Notes: a model not told the origin generated them from the letters alone. A DNA stretch of 64,000 nucleotides from Paenibacillus segetis (GCF_014639155.1 NZ_BMFT01000001.1:2108001-2172000), one strand, 5' to 3'. Numbered from the stretch's first letter, positions 32,294 through 41,163 are shown. A program made the numbers and translations.

Positions 32294-32821
32294 CTATTGA
32301 GCTAACTTCTCTATGCTTAACAATCCTTGGGCGATAGTCTCAAGTTTAGCCTTATATTCATTGATCCCAATCTGGATACATATGATCTGAGCTGGATGCA
32401 TTTCATCTCGATGAAGCGAATACCTCTCACTTAATTGATTTAAATTACTTTGTGCTTGCTCCTGTACTTGCTTTAACCATGTAATCACTTTGTCATACCC
32501 AACAAATTCACCGAAGTAAAGCCTCATCATAAAATCCGACTTTTTAGTACTATCTTCTTCCAGTGGCCCAAGTAAATAATCTTTAAAACACTCTCGTCCT
32601 TTATCCGTAATGTTTAAAACATTTTTGTTAGGCTTCCCCTCCTGAAGTACACTTTCCTTTGTGATCAACCCCTCCTTCTCAAGACGAGTAAGTGTGGGAT
32701 AGATCGTTCCATAACTTGAACCATAGAAATATGAGAAAACATCTTCTAACAACTGTTTTATCTCGTAACCAGTCAACGACTCTTTCATAAGCATGCCTAA
32801 AATAACATCCTGACTGTTCAA
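32294..32821 (-). CDS. PadR-family transcriptional regulator
   Basis: The 175-residue protein starts with the PadR winged helix (VILGMLMKESLTGYEIKQLL; SSYGTIYPTLTRLEKEGLI) and carries the C-terminal helical dimerisation domain of the longer Vir_act_alpha_C subtype. Members usually repress detoxification genes and their own gene in response to phenolic acids or drugs. An 11-base perfect inverted repeat lies in its promoter (32862-32919). The following SDR gene is the likely target. Confidence 0.9.
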   Translation of the reverse strand: MNSQDVILGMLMKESLTGYEIKQLLEDVFSYFYGSSYGTIYPTLTRLEKEGLITKESVLQEGKPNKNVLNITDKGRECFKDYLLGPLEEDSTKKSDFMMRLYFGEFVGYDKVITWLKQVQEQAQSNLNQLSERYSLHRDEMHPAQIICIQIGINEYKAKLETIAQGLLSIEKLAQ

Positions 32822-32861
32822 AAAATAACCTCCATCTGAGTATTTAGAAATAATTGTATAT

Positions 32862-32919
32862 CACAAGTCAAACTATATCAATCTGATATATATCATGTCA
32901 ATATATACTTTGACTTGTG
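32862..32919. promoter_or_regulatory. PadR operator candidate
   Basis: CACAAGTCAAA (32862-32872) and TTTGACTTGTG (32909-32919) are perfect inverted copies, 36 bases apart. Between them lies another inverted repeat, TATATCA-ATC-TGATATA. The arrangement covers the expected padR promoter. Confidence 0.55.
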
Positions 32920-32944
32920 TTTACTTTTGTACAATGATGAACAA

Positions 32945-32981
32945 TAAAAAAGCACGTACCGATGATTATTCGGTACGTGCT
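32945..32981 (-). terminator. Terminator after CstR operon
   Basis: AGCACGTACCGA pairs with TCGGTACGTGCT around a seven-base loop, with minus-strand tail TTTTTTATTG. It ends the five-gene transcript 22 bases past the thioredoxin stop codon. Confidence 0.85.
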
Positions 32982-33003
32982 GTGAGCATGGTTGATGTTG
33001 ATA

Positions 33004-33321
33004 TTATTTTAGAGTATCTAAGTATTCTCTGATCTGAGATGGCGTCTTTGCAAACTTACTGTGTAAATGTGCTAACTTTTCACCATTCTTAAACACCAAC
33101 AAGCTTGGGATCCCACGCACATCGTATTTACTTGCGAAATCCTCAAATTGTTCTGAATCTACAGCGTAGAAGTGCTTATCATCATGTTCCGTAATGATGT
33201 CGCCAATAAAGCGATCTAGATTTTTACAATCAGGACACCAGTTGGCATCAAATTTCATAACCGTGTACACATCTTCATTGATCTTTTCTACAAATTGCTC
33301 TGGGGACTCAATTCTCTTCAT
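33004..33321 (-). CDS. Thioredoxin-family protein (WCPDC)
   Basis: The 105-residue cytosolic thioredoxin fold has active site WCPDCK (C29, C32) and the cis-Pro in RGIPSL. Asp in the CxxC loop is unusual for thioredoxin proper (WCGPC) and occurs in thioredoxin-like reductants of other substrates. As last gene of the CstR operon it probably reduces persulfides handed over by the rhodaneses. AAGGGAGAG precedes the ATG. Confidence 0.85.
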   Translation of the reverse strand: MKRIESPEQFVEKINEDVYTVMKFDANWCPDCKNLDRFIGDIITEHDDKHFYAVDSEQFEDFASKYDVRGIPSLLVFKNGEKLAHLHSKFAKTPSQIREYLDTLK

Positions 33322-33393
33322 GTTGTATCTCTCCCTTATTGAAAGTAGGTTTCATTATACATTACAGCTCTTCAAGATGTTATCGCAGATTGC

Positions 33394-33780
33394 TTAATTA
33401 ATAATCTTGCCCTTCCAAGAACCTATACCACCCGCAAGTTGATTCAACCTTGTATAACCATTCTTGCGAAGGATAAGTGCGGCATTCTTGCTCCGCATCC
33501 CACTTTTGCAATATAAAAAGATATCCTTGTCCTTCGGAATATCACTAATATAATGACTGAACTGGGACAAAGGGAAGTTCATAGCCCCGGGAATAAACCC
33601 GCTCTTATACTCACTTGGTTCTCTTACATCAATAAGTACCCGATCAGAAGATTGCTCCATCTCTTTCTGGAAATCTCCAGCTTTCAAAGTTCTTAATCCT
33701 TTTGTTGGTCCAAATCGAATATATAGAAAAACAAGTAAAAGAAGAACTACAAAAATGTTATAGAACATTGTACCGTTCAT
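33394..33780 (-). CDS. Membrane-anchored rhodanese
   Basis: The 128-residue protein has one N-terminal membrane helix (about 7-22) and a rhodanese domain with conserved IDVREPSEY (50-58) and catalytic C91 in YCKSGMRS. It would move persulfide sulfur at the inner face of the membrane. It lies within the CstR operon between the inactive rhodanese and the thioredoxin gene. The six-residue active-site loop fits single-domain sulfurtransferases acting on small thiols or sulfite. Confidence 0.87.
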   Translation of the reverse strand: MNGTMFYNIFVVLLLLVFLYIRFGPTKGLRTLKAGDFQKEMEQSSDRVLIDVREPSEYKSGFIPGAMNFPLSQFSHYISDIPKDKDIFLYCKSGMRSKNAALILRKNGYTRLNQLAGGIGSWKGKIIN

Positions 33781-33827
33781 TTATTATCTACCTCGCAACC
33801 TGCTTATTTGATCTATCTTCAATCCCA

Positions 33828-34187
33828 TTATGCGCAATATCGCTCATTCATCGCGTACAATGAATGAAACCCATGATTCTTCAAGATCCGTGCAGCTTTC
33901 TTGCTTTGGTATCGACTTTTAGATAGGATAAGTACTGAATCACCTGAGGATAGTTCTTTTTCCCAAACAAAAGGTAATCGTCCCAAAGATATGTTAATCG
34001 AACCTTCTACATGACACTGCTCAAAATCAACCGCATCACGAACATCGAGCATTTTCATCGTCTTGACCTTGTCTGAAGGTTCTTTAAGTATAGATACGTC
34101 TACAAAAGTAAGCTGGCGAACGGGCATAAAGATTCTTAATATCCAAATCATGATACTACTTAAAATGAGCAGTAAAACAATAGACAT
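33828..34187 (-). CDS. Rhodanese-like membrane protein lacking catalytic Cys
   Basis: The 119-residue protein has an N-terminal membrane helix (about 3-21) and a rhodanese fold recognisable by KMLDVRDAVDFEQCHVEGSINI. In the active-site loop the sequence reads LSKSRYQS: serine (S89) stands where cysteine is needed, so classical sulfurtransfer is not possible. A different cysteine, C58, lies in the usually Gly/His position of the domain. It sits between two intact rhodanese genes of the CstR operon and may be a scaffold or sensor. The frame is intact, so it is not a pseudogene. Confidence 0.75.
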   Translation of the reverse strand: MSIVLLLILSSIMIWILRIFMPVRQLTFVDVSILKEPSDKVKTMKMLDVRDAVDFEQCHVEGSINISLGRLPFVWEKELSSGDSVLILSKSRYQSKKAARILKNHGFHSLYAMNERYCA

Positions 34188-34204
34188 TGTCCGTTTCCTC
34201 CACC

Positions 34205-34516
34205 TTAAACTAATTCATCTGTCCAACTCATAAGTCCGCCTGTCATATTTACAACGTCAAACCCATTTTCACTGAGTAATTCACAGGCGAGTCCACTCCG
34301 ACCACCACTTCTGCAGACGATGATCATTTCTTGGTTTTTATCTAGTTCATCCATTCTTTCAATCAACTGTCCAAGTGGGATATGTTTTGCACCAGCTATA
34401 TGACCTTCTACCCATTCAGCTGGTTCTCTTACATCCACAATGATTGGGGATTCTCCATTTTTTAAACGGCTAGCGAGTTCAGAAGTTGAAATTTCTTTCG
34501 ATATTTGAAATGACAT
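34205..34516 (-). CDS. Single-domain rhodanese
   Basis: The 103-residue cytosolic sulfurtransferase has the sequence VDVREPAEW (27-35) and catalytic C68 in VCRSGGRS. Such single-domain rhodaneses in CstR operons move sulfane sulfur to glutathione-like thiols or other carriers. It is the first structural gene after the regulator, 34 bases downstream. No membrane helix or signal is seen. Length is normal for the family. Confidence 0.9.
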   Translation of the reverse strand: MSFQISKEISTSELASRLKNGESPIIVDVREPAEWVEGHIAGAKHIPLGQLIERMDELDKNQEMIIVCRSGGRSGLACELLSENGFDVVNMTGGLMSWTDELV

Positions 34517-34550
34517 GTATATCTCTCCTAAAGTGTATATGATGTTTAAC

Positions 34551-34817
34551 CTAACGGCTTTTTACCAGTAGCTCAATTGCTTCTTTGACAACCTTGTCTG
34601 TATCTCTTCCAGCCTCTTGTTCTTCCAAAATACAATGTTGCAGGTTCTCTGCGACGATTTGAGCCATCGCTTTATCAGAGGCACTTCTAATCGCTGATAA
34701 TTGACTCACTACATCTTTACAGCACTTACCTTCTTCCATCAGACGAAGGACTCCTCGCACCTGTCCTTCTATTCTTCTAAGGCGTGTCTTCATTTCATTA
34801 CTGTAATTGTATTCCAT
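34551..34817 (-). CDS. cstR: CstR-type persulfide-sensing repressor (CsoR family)
   Basis: The 88-residue all-helical CsoR-family protein is RLRRIEGQVRGVLRLM at the start, with cysteines C32/C33 and C62. In copper-sensing CsoR a His lies four residues before the second Cys. Here that place is Asn (ENLQHC), as in Staphylococcus aureus CstR (ENLIEC), which senses persulfides and polysulfides through its Cys pair. Operon content (three rhodanese-fold proteins, thioredoxin) supports the sulfur role. It probably represses its own operon via the palindrome at 34848-34863. Confidence 0.88.
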   Translation of the reverse strand: MEYNYSNEMKTRLRRIEGQVRGVLRLMEEGKCCKDVVSQLSAIRSASDKAMAQIVAENLQHCILEEQEAGRDTDKVVKEAIELLVKSR

Positions 34818-34847
34818 AACGTATACCTCCTATCTCTCATAATACGT

Positions 34848-34893
34848 ATACCCCTATGGGTATGATAATATACTCGTTATTAAAGTTTGTCAA
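34848..34893 (-). promoter_or_regulatory. cstR promoter and operator
   Basis: TTGACA (34893-34888), 17-base gap, TATTAT (34870-34865): a near-ideal SigA promoter. Directly downstream lies ATACCC-CTAT-GGGTAT (34848-34863), a palindrome of the GC-tract type bound by CsoR/CstR proteins. Placement over the transcription start suits repression. Confidence 0.8.
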
Positions 34894-34912
34894 ATGATTC
34901 ATCTCCGCATGC

Positions 34913-34942
34913 AAAAAAAGAACCGCTCGTTTGAGCGATCCT
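34913..34942 (-). terminator. Terminator after ubiD-like gene
   Basis: CGCTC-GTTT-GAGCG core with flanking imperfect pairs; minus-strand tail TTCTTTTTTTGC. It lies 54 bases past the stop at 34996. Confidence 0.65.
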
Positions 34943-34995
34943 TTTTCGGTAAATATTCTGCAGTAAGATAATCCTTATTTCTTAGTATAAATAAG

Positions 34996-36825
34996 CTATA
35001 TTATTCCGCCCAAACTAGCGCCTTTGATAAATAATCGCTCAATATTCTTCTCCACCGTAGGATCGGGGATTAGTGGAGGTGCTTGATGAGGTTTGGTACG
35101 GGCATCAATAATCACATTATCGCAAGCCCAATGCTTATTCTCATAGTGGCTGTTCACACCATATATATCATGGGAAGGGTTGCTTCGTGTAAATGTAGCC
35201 CAAAGAAAATTATGAATAGTCGCACTCATAAATGAGCTGTCGTCACAAAGAACGATCATCGGACATGATGGAAGCGGTCCTTTGTCATGAATCGCTTTAC
35301 TGAGGCCTTCTATTTCCTGTGCTTCCTCAGCATAAGTAGTGAATTTAGGCGCTTGAATGACTACAACGCCTGGCATGACTAATTTGGCGTTCTCAAAGCC
35401 ACGAATATCTTTCAAACTGTCAGGTACTTCTGTACATAATTCTCTCTTCTTGTCTCCATACGCAGCGAAAACAACTTTGCTCCCACTATTGATCCCTGTA
35501 CCCGAATAATCAAGCGTATCAATTGTCGTATTCGTATAAAAATGAATATCTCGATGCAAATCTAAACGTTCCAAGATATACGTTAAGAAATTTATTTCAT
35601 GATGTGAATCAATTGGTTGATCCTCTTCTGCCGTTATAAATAAATACTTTGCTAAGCTTAATTGTCCGGTTCCTAATATCCGATTAGCTAAAGTAAGAAG
35701 TTCGGCAGGTTGTTTGACTTTCTGATACGGCGTATACCGTTCACTACCAATGGCAAATAGTAGTGGATGTACACCTGCAGCATCGACGGCATGGACTTCT
35801 TTTACGCCGGGAATTTCTCCCTTGATGGCATCTCCCGTCAATTCATGAATAAGTTCACCAAATGAAGTATCCTCTTGCGGCGGTCGGCCAACAACTGTAA
35901 AAGGCCATATTGCATTGGGTTTGGCATACACTTTATGCACTTTCATGACCGGGAAAGGATGCGTGAGACTGTAATAGCCTAGATGATCACCAAAAGGCCC
36001 TTCTGGTTTCGTATCCCCAGGATGGATTTCTCCTGTTATAACAAAATCGGCATCACTACTGATACAGAAACCATCAACGTAGTTATAGCGGAAATTACGC
36101 CCAGCAAGCAATCCGGCAACCGTCATTTCACTGAGTCCCTCTGGTAACGGCATGATAGCAGCCAGAGTATGTGCGGGATGGCCACCTACAAAACAGCTTA
36201 CCTTTAAAGGTTCTCCCCGTTTATTCGCCTTATCCTGATGAACTCCGATACCACGGTGAATCTGATAATGTAATCCAATCTCTTTGTTGAGCTCATATTC
36301 ATTACCACTTAATTGCATACGATACATGCCTAGATTGGAATTCATAATTCCCGGTTTTTCTGGATCTTCGCTATATACCTGAGGCAATGTGACGAAGGCA
36401 CCACCATCCATCGGCCAGTGATGTATCAAAGGAAGATCCGAAATTTGAATCTCCTGAGCGGTAACCGGCATGTTTCCAAATTTCTTCAAGGGAAGTGCTT
36501 TGAATGCGGCTAACCCATTGCTGATATTCTTAAAGGGATGCTTTACAGCTTTCATAGGGTCATCACGCAGCGCCATGACGTTCTGCACGGACTGCCAAGT
36601 ATTCCGAAAGATAAACTTACTCCGCTCAATTGTTCCAAAAATATTCGATGCCACGCGAAATTTTGAACCTTTTACATTTTCAAATAACAACGCAGGCCCA
36701 CCAGCTTCGTACACTTTCATATGAATAGCAGCCATTTCAAGATATGGATCCACTTCTTCACGAATACGAACTAAATGACCATGCTTCTCTAAATCGATGA
36801 GACAATCTTCTAAATTGCGATACAT
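34996..36825 (-). CDS. UbiD-family decarboxylase (prenyl-FMN dependent)
   Basis: The 609-residue protein begins with the UbiD N-terminal pattern (NLEDCLIDLEKHGHLVRI) and has the conserved central motifs CFVGGHPAH and the Glu-containing EGPFGDHLGYYS of the prenyl-FMN site. Reactions in the family are reversible decarboxylations of aromatic or unsaturated acids. Its size resembles the menaquinone/futalosine-type and unassigned UbiD branches. No ubiX-like prenyltransferase gene is in the window. The TetR gene ends 27 bases upstream, so both are likely one transcript controlled by that repressor. Confidence 0.87.
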   Translation of the reverse strand: MYRNLEDCLIDLEKHGHLVRIREEVDPYLEMAAIHMKVYEAGGPALLFENVKGSKFRVASNIFGTIERSKFIFRNTWQSVQNVMALRDDPMKAVKHPFKNISNGLAAFKALPLKKFGNMPVTAQEIQISDLPLIHHWPMDGGAFVTLPQVYSEDPEKPGIMNSNLGMYRMQLSGNEYELNKEIGLHYQIHRGIGVHQDKANKRGEPLKVSCFVGGHPAHTLAAIMPLPEGLSEMTVAGLLAGRNFRYNYVDGFCISSDADFVITGEIHPGDTKPEGPFGDHLGYYSLTHPFPVMKVHKVYAKPNAIWPFTVVGRPPQEDTSFGELIHELTGDAIKGEIPGVKEVHAVDAAGVHPLLFAIGSERYTPYQKVKQPAELLTLANRILGTGQLSLAKYLFITAEEDQPIDSHHEINFLTYILERLDLHRDIHFYTNTTIDTLDYSGTGINSGSKVVFAAYGDKKRELCTEVPDSLKDIRGFENAKLVMPGVVVIQAPKFTTYAEEAQEIEGLSKAIHDKGPLPSCPMIVLCDDSSFMSATIHNFLWATFTRSNPSHDIYGVNSHYENKHWACDNVIIDARTKPHQAPPLIPDPTVEKNIERLFIKGASLGGII

Positions 36826-36852
36826 TATAGATACGCTCCATTCTCTAGAACA

Positions 36853-37470
36853 TCATTGATCGGCTTTGTTTGCAGAAATCCCATAAAGGAACACATCAAT
36901 TGCTTGCTTGTACAATTCAAGTGCCTCCGGCATACTTGCTTTGGATGATACCTGGCTAAGCCCGATGAACAAACCTTCAAAAATTAACGCAAGTCCATGT
37001 ATATCTTTGCTGCTCGCGAATTCTCCACGATTAAGCCCTTCTTGAATCAATTGTTGATTAAACTCGATGTGGGAATCCATTAATTTATGAATCCGTTCCT
37101 CAATATCATGCTCTTTATCTTCTTTATTGAAGAACTCATTTGCAGCTTTGGTAAGCGGATGATTAAGATCCTCGAGTACCATATGTTCAGCGAAGCCGTA
37201 GAGCTTCTCTTTGACGGTCTTGAACTGAGATTCCTTCTCTTTCCATTTCTCGTTCCAGTCCCGCTCCCACTCATCGATCAGATAGAGGAACAGCCCCTCT
37301 TTACTCTTAAAATGATAATAAATATTGCCCTTACTACTGCCAGTTGCGGACACGATATCTTCAATCGAGGTTGCAGCAAACCCCTTTTGAACAAACAGAG
37401 CACGTGCAGAATCAGCCACCCGTTTCTTAGTCTGCAAGCTTTGTAATTGTCGCTTATTCATTACATTCAA
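36853..37470 (-). CDS. TetR-family transcriptional regulator
   Basis: The 205-residue protein has the TetR helix-turn-helix in its first 60 residues (ARALFVQKGFAATSIEDIVSATGSSKGNIYYHFKSKEGLF) and a helical ligand-binding domain after it. It is co-directional with, and just upstream of, the ubiD-like gene and just downstream of an MFS exporter gene whose promoter holds a TetR-type palindrome. Control of the exporter by this protein is therefore likely. The ligand is unknown. Confidence 0.9.
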   Translation of the reverse strand: MNVMNKRQLQSLQTKKRVADSARALFVQKGFAATSIEDIVSATGSSKGNIYYHFKSKEGLFLYLIDEWERDWNEKWKEKESQFKTVKEKLYGFAEHMVLEDLNHPLTKAANEFFNKEDKEHDIEERIHKLMDSHIEFNQQLIQEGLNRGEFASSKDIHGLALIFEGLFIGLSQVSSKASMPEALELYKQAIDVFLYGISANKADQ

Positions 37471-37647
37471 CTCCGATTAGGGTGATTGATGTCGGACCTA
37501 TAATAACTAATCTAAAGTATAATCGATCTAGCATATTATATAAATACGATTAATTAAGGGTCAATCAAAATTACTGGTTGATATAACCCGCCTGAGTGGA
37601 GTTTTGGATGGTTCGCGCCTTAATTATAGGCCCTCATCAGGTTACTG

Positions 37648-38847
37648 TTACGAATGCTGAACTGATAGGCTTCTCTTTCTCGAAATAAGTGAAAGACCAA
37701 AACAAAGGAATAATACGATAGCAGCAGCTACATATGGGAAATTGATATTAACATCAAATAATAATCCAGCAACGATAGGCCCAATGATATTTCCTAGACT
37801 TGTATATGCAGAGTTCAGACCAGCAACAAATCCCTGCTGCTTTTCAGCCATTTTGGACATTTGCGTACTGATTGCTGGACGTAAGATGTCAATGGATAAG
37901 AAGAGAATGAATGTCACGGCCATGATCATCCAGTAAGTGTTCACAAACAGTGTTAATAAGACAAACAGACCCGATAAAAACAGACAAACGGAAATGACTT
38001 TTTTCTCGCCAAAACGGTTTAGAATCCATCCGAATATAGTTAACTGAACTACAGCTCCTGATATCGAACCAAACGTTATAATTACAGCAATATCTTGAGG
38101 CGTGAAGCCGAATTTATGATCGACAAACAATCCAAAGACAGTCTCATAATTAGCTAAGCCAAATGCCATAACGAATACAATAACTAAACTGAAAAAGTAT
38201 GGAGCCTTGAATGAATATACGAGCTGTGAAACTAGACTTTGGGATTTCTCGGCATTCGCCTTCATTGCCACACGTTGCTCAGATGTTGTTGATTCTGGCA
38301 AGATGATTGTAGTGATCAAAGCAGCAATTGCACCAGCAGCACCCGCTGCATAAAAAGGAACACGTAGCCCGTATTCCGCTAAGAATCCACCAATACCGGG
38401 ACCAATAATAAAGCCAGTAGTAATCGCGGCATTAATCAATCCCATCCCAGTTCCTCTCTCCTCAGTGGAAGAGATATCCGCTACATATGCCATTACAGAA
38501 GGCATGATAAGAGCGGCTCCAACTCCTCCCAACATTCTTGCTGCAAACAACAGAACGGGTGTACTAGCTAAACCGAACAATAATTCGGATACTGCAAAAA
38601 TAACCATACCTGAAACGATAATTTTCTTCCGACCTAATGAATCGGATAGCCTACCTGCTAATGGAGAGAATAAGAGCTGAGTAAGTGAAAAAGCAGCAAC
38701 CAATAGTCCTACAATACTGCCATTTATGTGCAGTTCGGTCATATACTTAGGCATGATCGGGATAACAAGACCAATACCAGTAAAGACAAGAAAAATATTG
38801 AGCATTAATAGCAATAAGGCTCCCTTGTTACGTGTTAACAAATGCAT
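37648..38847 (-). CDS. MFS multidrug exporter, NorA/TetA(L)-like 12-TM type
   Basis: The 399-residue protein has twelve membrane helices. Motif A reads GRLSDSLGRKKII after helix 2 and the antiporter motif C reads GLINAAITTGFIIGPGIGGFLAEYG in helix 5, which marks proton-driven drug exporters of the DHA1 family (NorA, Bmr, TetA). GGAGG precedes the ATG. The promoter has the palindrome ACTGAACG-TT-CGTTCTGT and the next gene downstream encodes a TetR regulator. The substrate cannot be deduced. Confidence 0.88.
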   Translation of the reverse strand: MHLLTRNKGALLLLMLNIFLVFTGIGLVIPIMPKYMTELHINGSIVGLLVAAFSLTQLLFSPLAGRLSDSLGRKKIIVSGMVIFAVSELLFGLASTPVLLFAARMLGGVGAALIMPSVMAYVADISSTEERGTGMGLINAAITTGFIIGPGIGGFLAEYGLRVPFYAAGAAGAIAALITTIILPESTTSEQRVAMKANAEKSQSLVSQLVYSFKAPYFFSLVIVFVMAFGLANYETVFGLFVDHKFGFTPQDIAVIITFGSISGAVVQLTIFGWILNRFGEKKVISVCLFLSGLFVLLTLFVNTYWMIMAVTFILFLSIDILRPAISTQMSKMAEKQQGFVAGLNSAYTSLGNIIGPIVAGLLFDVNINFPYVAAAIVLFLCFGLSLISRKRSLSVQHS

Positions 38848-38882
38848 TGTGATTCCTCCATGATGTACGAGTTTTTATCTAT

Positions 38883-38900
38883 ACTGAACGTTCGTTCTGT
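38883..38900. promoter_or_regulatory. TetR-type operator before MFS gene
   Basis: ACTGAACG-TT-CGTTCTGT is an 18-base palindrome with a single mismatch. It lies between a GATAAT-like -10 and the MFS ribosome site. The GAACG/CGTTC half sites are typical of TetR-family repressors of efflux genes. Confidence 0.55.
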
Positions 38901-39065
38901 GAAATATTATCACATACCTTAATATAATTTCAAGAAGAACTTATTATACTTTCGAATACTCTCTCCTCAACAACGAATAATGGTATTGATCGCATATTGT
39001 TCCATCTTCAAACCAAATAGACCGCGGATTAATTCCACGGTCTATTATCACAATATAGATCTCTG

Positions 39066-40502
39066 TTACATAACACCTAACAACTCGTTAATTTTATTAA
39101 TTCCATCCATATGAGTGGGATCCAACTCTACAGATTTTTGATAATGCTGTAACGCTAGATTACGTTCTCCAGCAAGCAAATACATCTCACCGATACTGTC
39201 ATGTAGGTTGGACGATCCTGGGAACATGTGAATCGAGAGCTGCAGAATCGCAATTCCCTCCTGAAGCCAACCTCTTTCCAACATCATATAAGCATAAGCA
39301 TTGAATGAACCCTCAAGAACGAGATACTCTTCCATGCTGGACTCCTGAATCTGAGTGTATTCACTTATCGCAGCCTCAACACCAGATTCAATCGTAATTT
39401 TAGATAAATAAGTTGCTAGGCTCTTCTTTACATATGGAATGTCTTCACCAAGTATAATATCAAGGATTGCCTTACAAAGAACTTTATTACCTATAAAATC
39501 GGCATTCGTCATAATAGCTATAGCTATCCCATTCTCGGGTAAGAGTAGTAAATTACTACGGAACCCGGTATCCATGCCAGAATGAGAGCAAACGTTAAGC
39601 CCCTTATACTCTCCCAAGAACCATCCAAGGCCAATATCCTCTGACCAATCCCCATAATGAGTCAGTGCATACTTGCTCCACATTTCTTCATAACTGTTAG
39701 TTGTAAGAATTCGTACTCCCTCTGCTGTCTGGCCTAAGTTTAAATGGGTTAAAGCGTAATTGCATAACTCAACGACATTCGTGTACAAAGTGGAACTTGG
39801 ACCATGTGCACGATGATAAGGGAATATTTCACTTAGCTCAGGACCAAATCCATCTTTAATCCCTAAGATATGTGGGGAGGCAAGTTTATGATCAGGAATC
39901 TCTTGCTTCAAGAATGAACTCATCAGCATGGACGAAGGAATCAGAATTCGCTCTTTCATAAACTGTTCAAATGATACTCCACTCACTTTAGCTATCACAT
40001 CACCCAATATTTCGTAGCCAATATTACTGTAGTAAAAAGATTCCTTTGGTTCCTTAAGAAGTTTGAGGCCAGAGATACTTCTAACATATCTCTCCAGGCT
40101 TCCCTCATCATATTCAGGGCGGTCCCATCCAAAGTCGTCTTCATCTGGCATACCGGATGTATGATTTAAGAGCAGTCGAACTGTAATTTGTTGATACCTA
40201 TCGTCTGTCAGTGCGAAGTAAGGAAGATAATTGGATACCGCAGTATCCAAATTAATTTTTCCTTCCTCCACAAGCTGCATAATCCCCGTCACAACGAAAG
40301 TTTTGGATACGGAGGCCATGTGAAACAAGGTATGTTCATCGATAGCTTCTCCAGTCTGCACATTCTTCACTCCAAAGCCCTTAGCATAGATCATCTGATG
40401 ATCATACACGACACCAACGGCTAATCCAGGAGAGAGTTCATCTTGTAAAAATTGGGGCAGAATTTGATCCAAGTTATCAATAATACGCTGAATATCACTC
40501 AT
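39066..40502 (-). CDS. Serine hydrolase (class C beta-lactamase fold) with TPR tail
   Basis: The 478-residue protein has a beta-lactamase/DD-peptidase domain with SxxK at S64-K67 (MASVSKTF), the Tyr-Ser-Asn triad motif in FYYSNIGYE and a HSGMDTGF motif in the KTG position. No signal peptide is seen, so it acts in the cytosol or is exported by other means. After about residue 380 come tetratricopeptide-type helices (ILQLSIHMFPGSSNLHDSIGEMYLLAGE). The ATG at 40502 has GGAGG seven bases upstream; an earlier in-frame start lacks one. The family includes esterases and peptidases; the substrate is unknown. Confidence 0.87.
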   Translation of the reverse strand: MSDIQRIIDNLDQILPQFLQDELSPGLAVGVVYDHQMIYAKGFGVKNVQTGEAIDEHTLFHMASVSKTFVVTGIMQLVEEGKINLDTAVSNYLPYFALTDDRYQQITVRLLLNHTSGMPDEDDFGWDRPEYDEGSLERYVRSISGLKLLKEPKESFYYSNIGYEILGDVIAKVSGVSFEQFMKERILIPSSMLMSSFLKQEIPDHKLASPHILGIKDGFGPELSEIFPYHRAHGPSSTLYTNVVELCNYALTHLNLGQTAEGVRILTTNSYEEMWSKYALTHYGDWSEDIGLGWFLGEYKGLNVCSHSGMDTGFRSNLLLLPENGIAIAIMTNADFIGNKVLCKAILDIILGEDIPYVKKSLATYLSKITIESGVEAAISEYTQIQESSMEEYLVLEGSFNAYAYMMLERGWLQEGIAILQLSIHMFPGSSNLHDSIGEMYLLAGERNLALQHYQKSVELDPTHMDGINKINELLGVM

Positions 40503-40655
40503 TGTAATACCTCCGATTAATGAATATGAAATTTTCAAATAGCATGAGGTTATAAAATACAATGTGTTATACCAACGGTTTCACGTCCCTTCAATATTCT
40601 TCCATAATAACACAAAATACTTTAGAGAAGAGCTGTATTTCTCACCCATACCAAA

Positions 40656-40685
40656 AACCTCCATCCCGAATTTGGAATGGAGGTT
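40656..40685 (-). terminator. Terminator after 92-residue gene
   Basis: AACCTCCATCCC pairs with GGAATGGAGGTT (one mismatch); minus-strand tail TTTTTGG. It lies 42 bases past the stop at 40727. Confidence 0.75.
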
Positions 40686-40726
40686 GAATGTCATGAATCA
40701 AGCACTCGTGTATATTTAGCTCAGCT

Positions 40727-41005
40727 TCATTTCAAATTATTCTGCACATCCTGTAGAGCCACTAAATCTTCATACAGATCCTCATTTACTCGCTCAAGCG
40801 GTTCTTGATTGATGCTTCCCTCTGAATGAGATATGGCATTTTGCAGTGCATTTTCAGCCTTGTAGGCTGCATTCTTAGCATTCTCAACCGTTTCTTCACT
40901 TGGATGGGACTGCGCTTGTTTCACAGCGCGATGAACTTTAACTACTGATTGCTGTGCATCAGCAATCGGGCTTTGTTCTTGCAAACTAGAATATGGGTTT
41001 TCCAT
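40727..41005 (-). CDS. Small helical hypothetical protein
   Basis: The 92-residue soluble protein is predicted nearly all helical, with Ala/Gln/Glu-rich segments (SVVKVHRAVKQAQ; AKNAAYKAENALQNAI) that look like a coiled helical pair. It has no Cys, signal or membrane helix. GGAGGGTAAC lies before the ATG and a terminator follows, so it is a free-standing gene. I do not recognise the family; spore- or stress-related small proteins of Bacillales often look like this. Confidence 0.7.
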   Translation of the reverse strand: MENPYSSLQEQSPIADAQQSVVKVHRAVKQAQSHPSEETVENAKNAAYKAENALQNAISHSEGSINQEPLERVNEDLYEDLVALQDVQNNLK

Positions 41006-41105
41006 TGTTACCCTCCTGGATTGTTGTGTTTAGAAATCAGTACCCTGTTAATTTGAGACTTAGGAAGAAATAATATACCCGATCGCATGAATCCATACAT
41101 TACAA

Positions 41106-41145
41106 AGGGGATCTCGGTGCCAAGTTCTTGGCTTCGAGATCCCCT
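41106..41145 (-). terminator. Terminator after ABC-F gene
   Basis: AGGGGATCTCG pairs perfectly with CGAGATCCCCT, with an inner CCAAG/CTTGG stem. The minus-strand tail (TTTGTAATG) is short. Confidence 0.65.
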
Positions 41146-41163
41146 ATATCTTTGCGAGTATTA

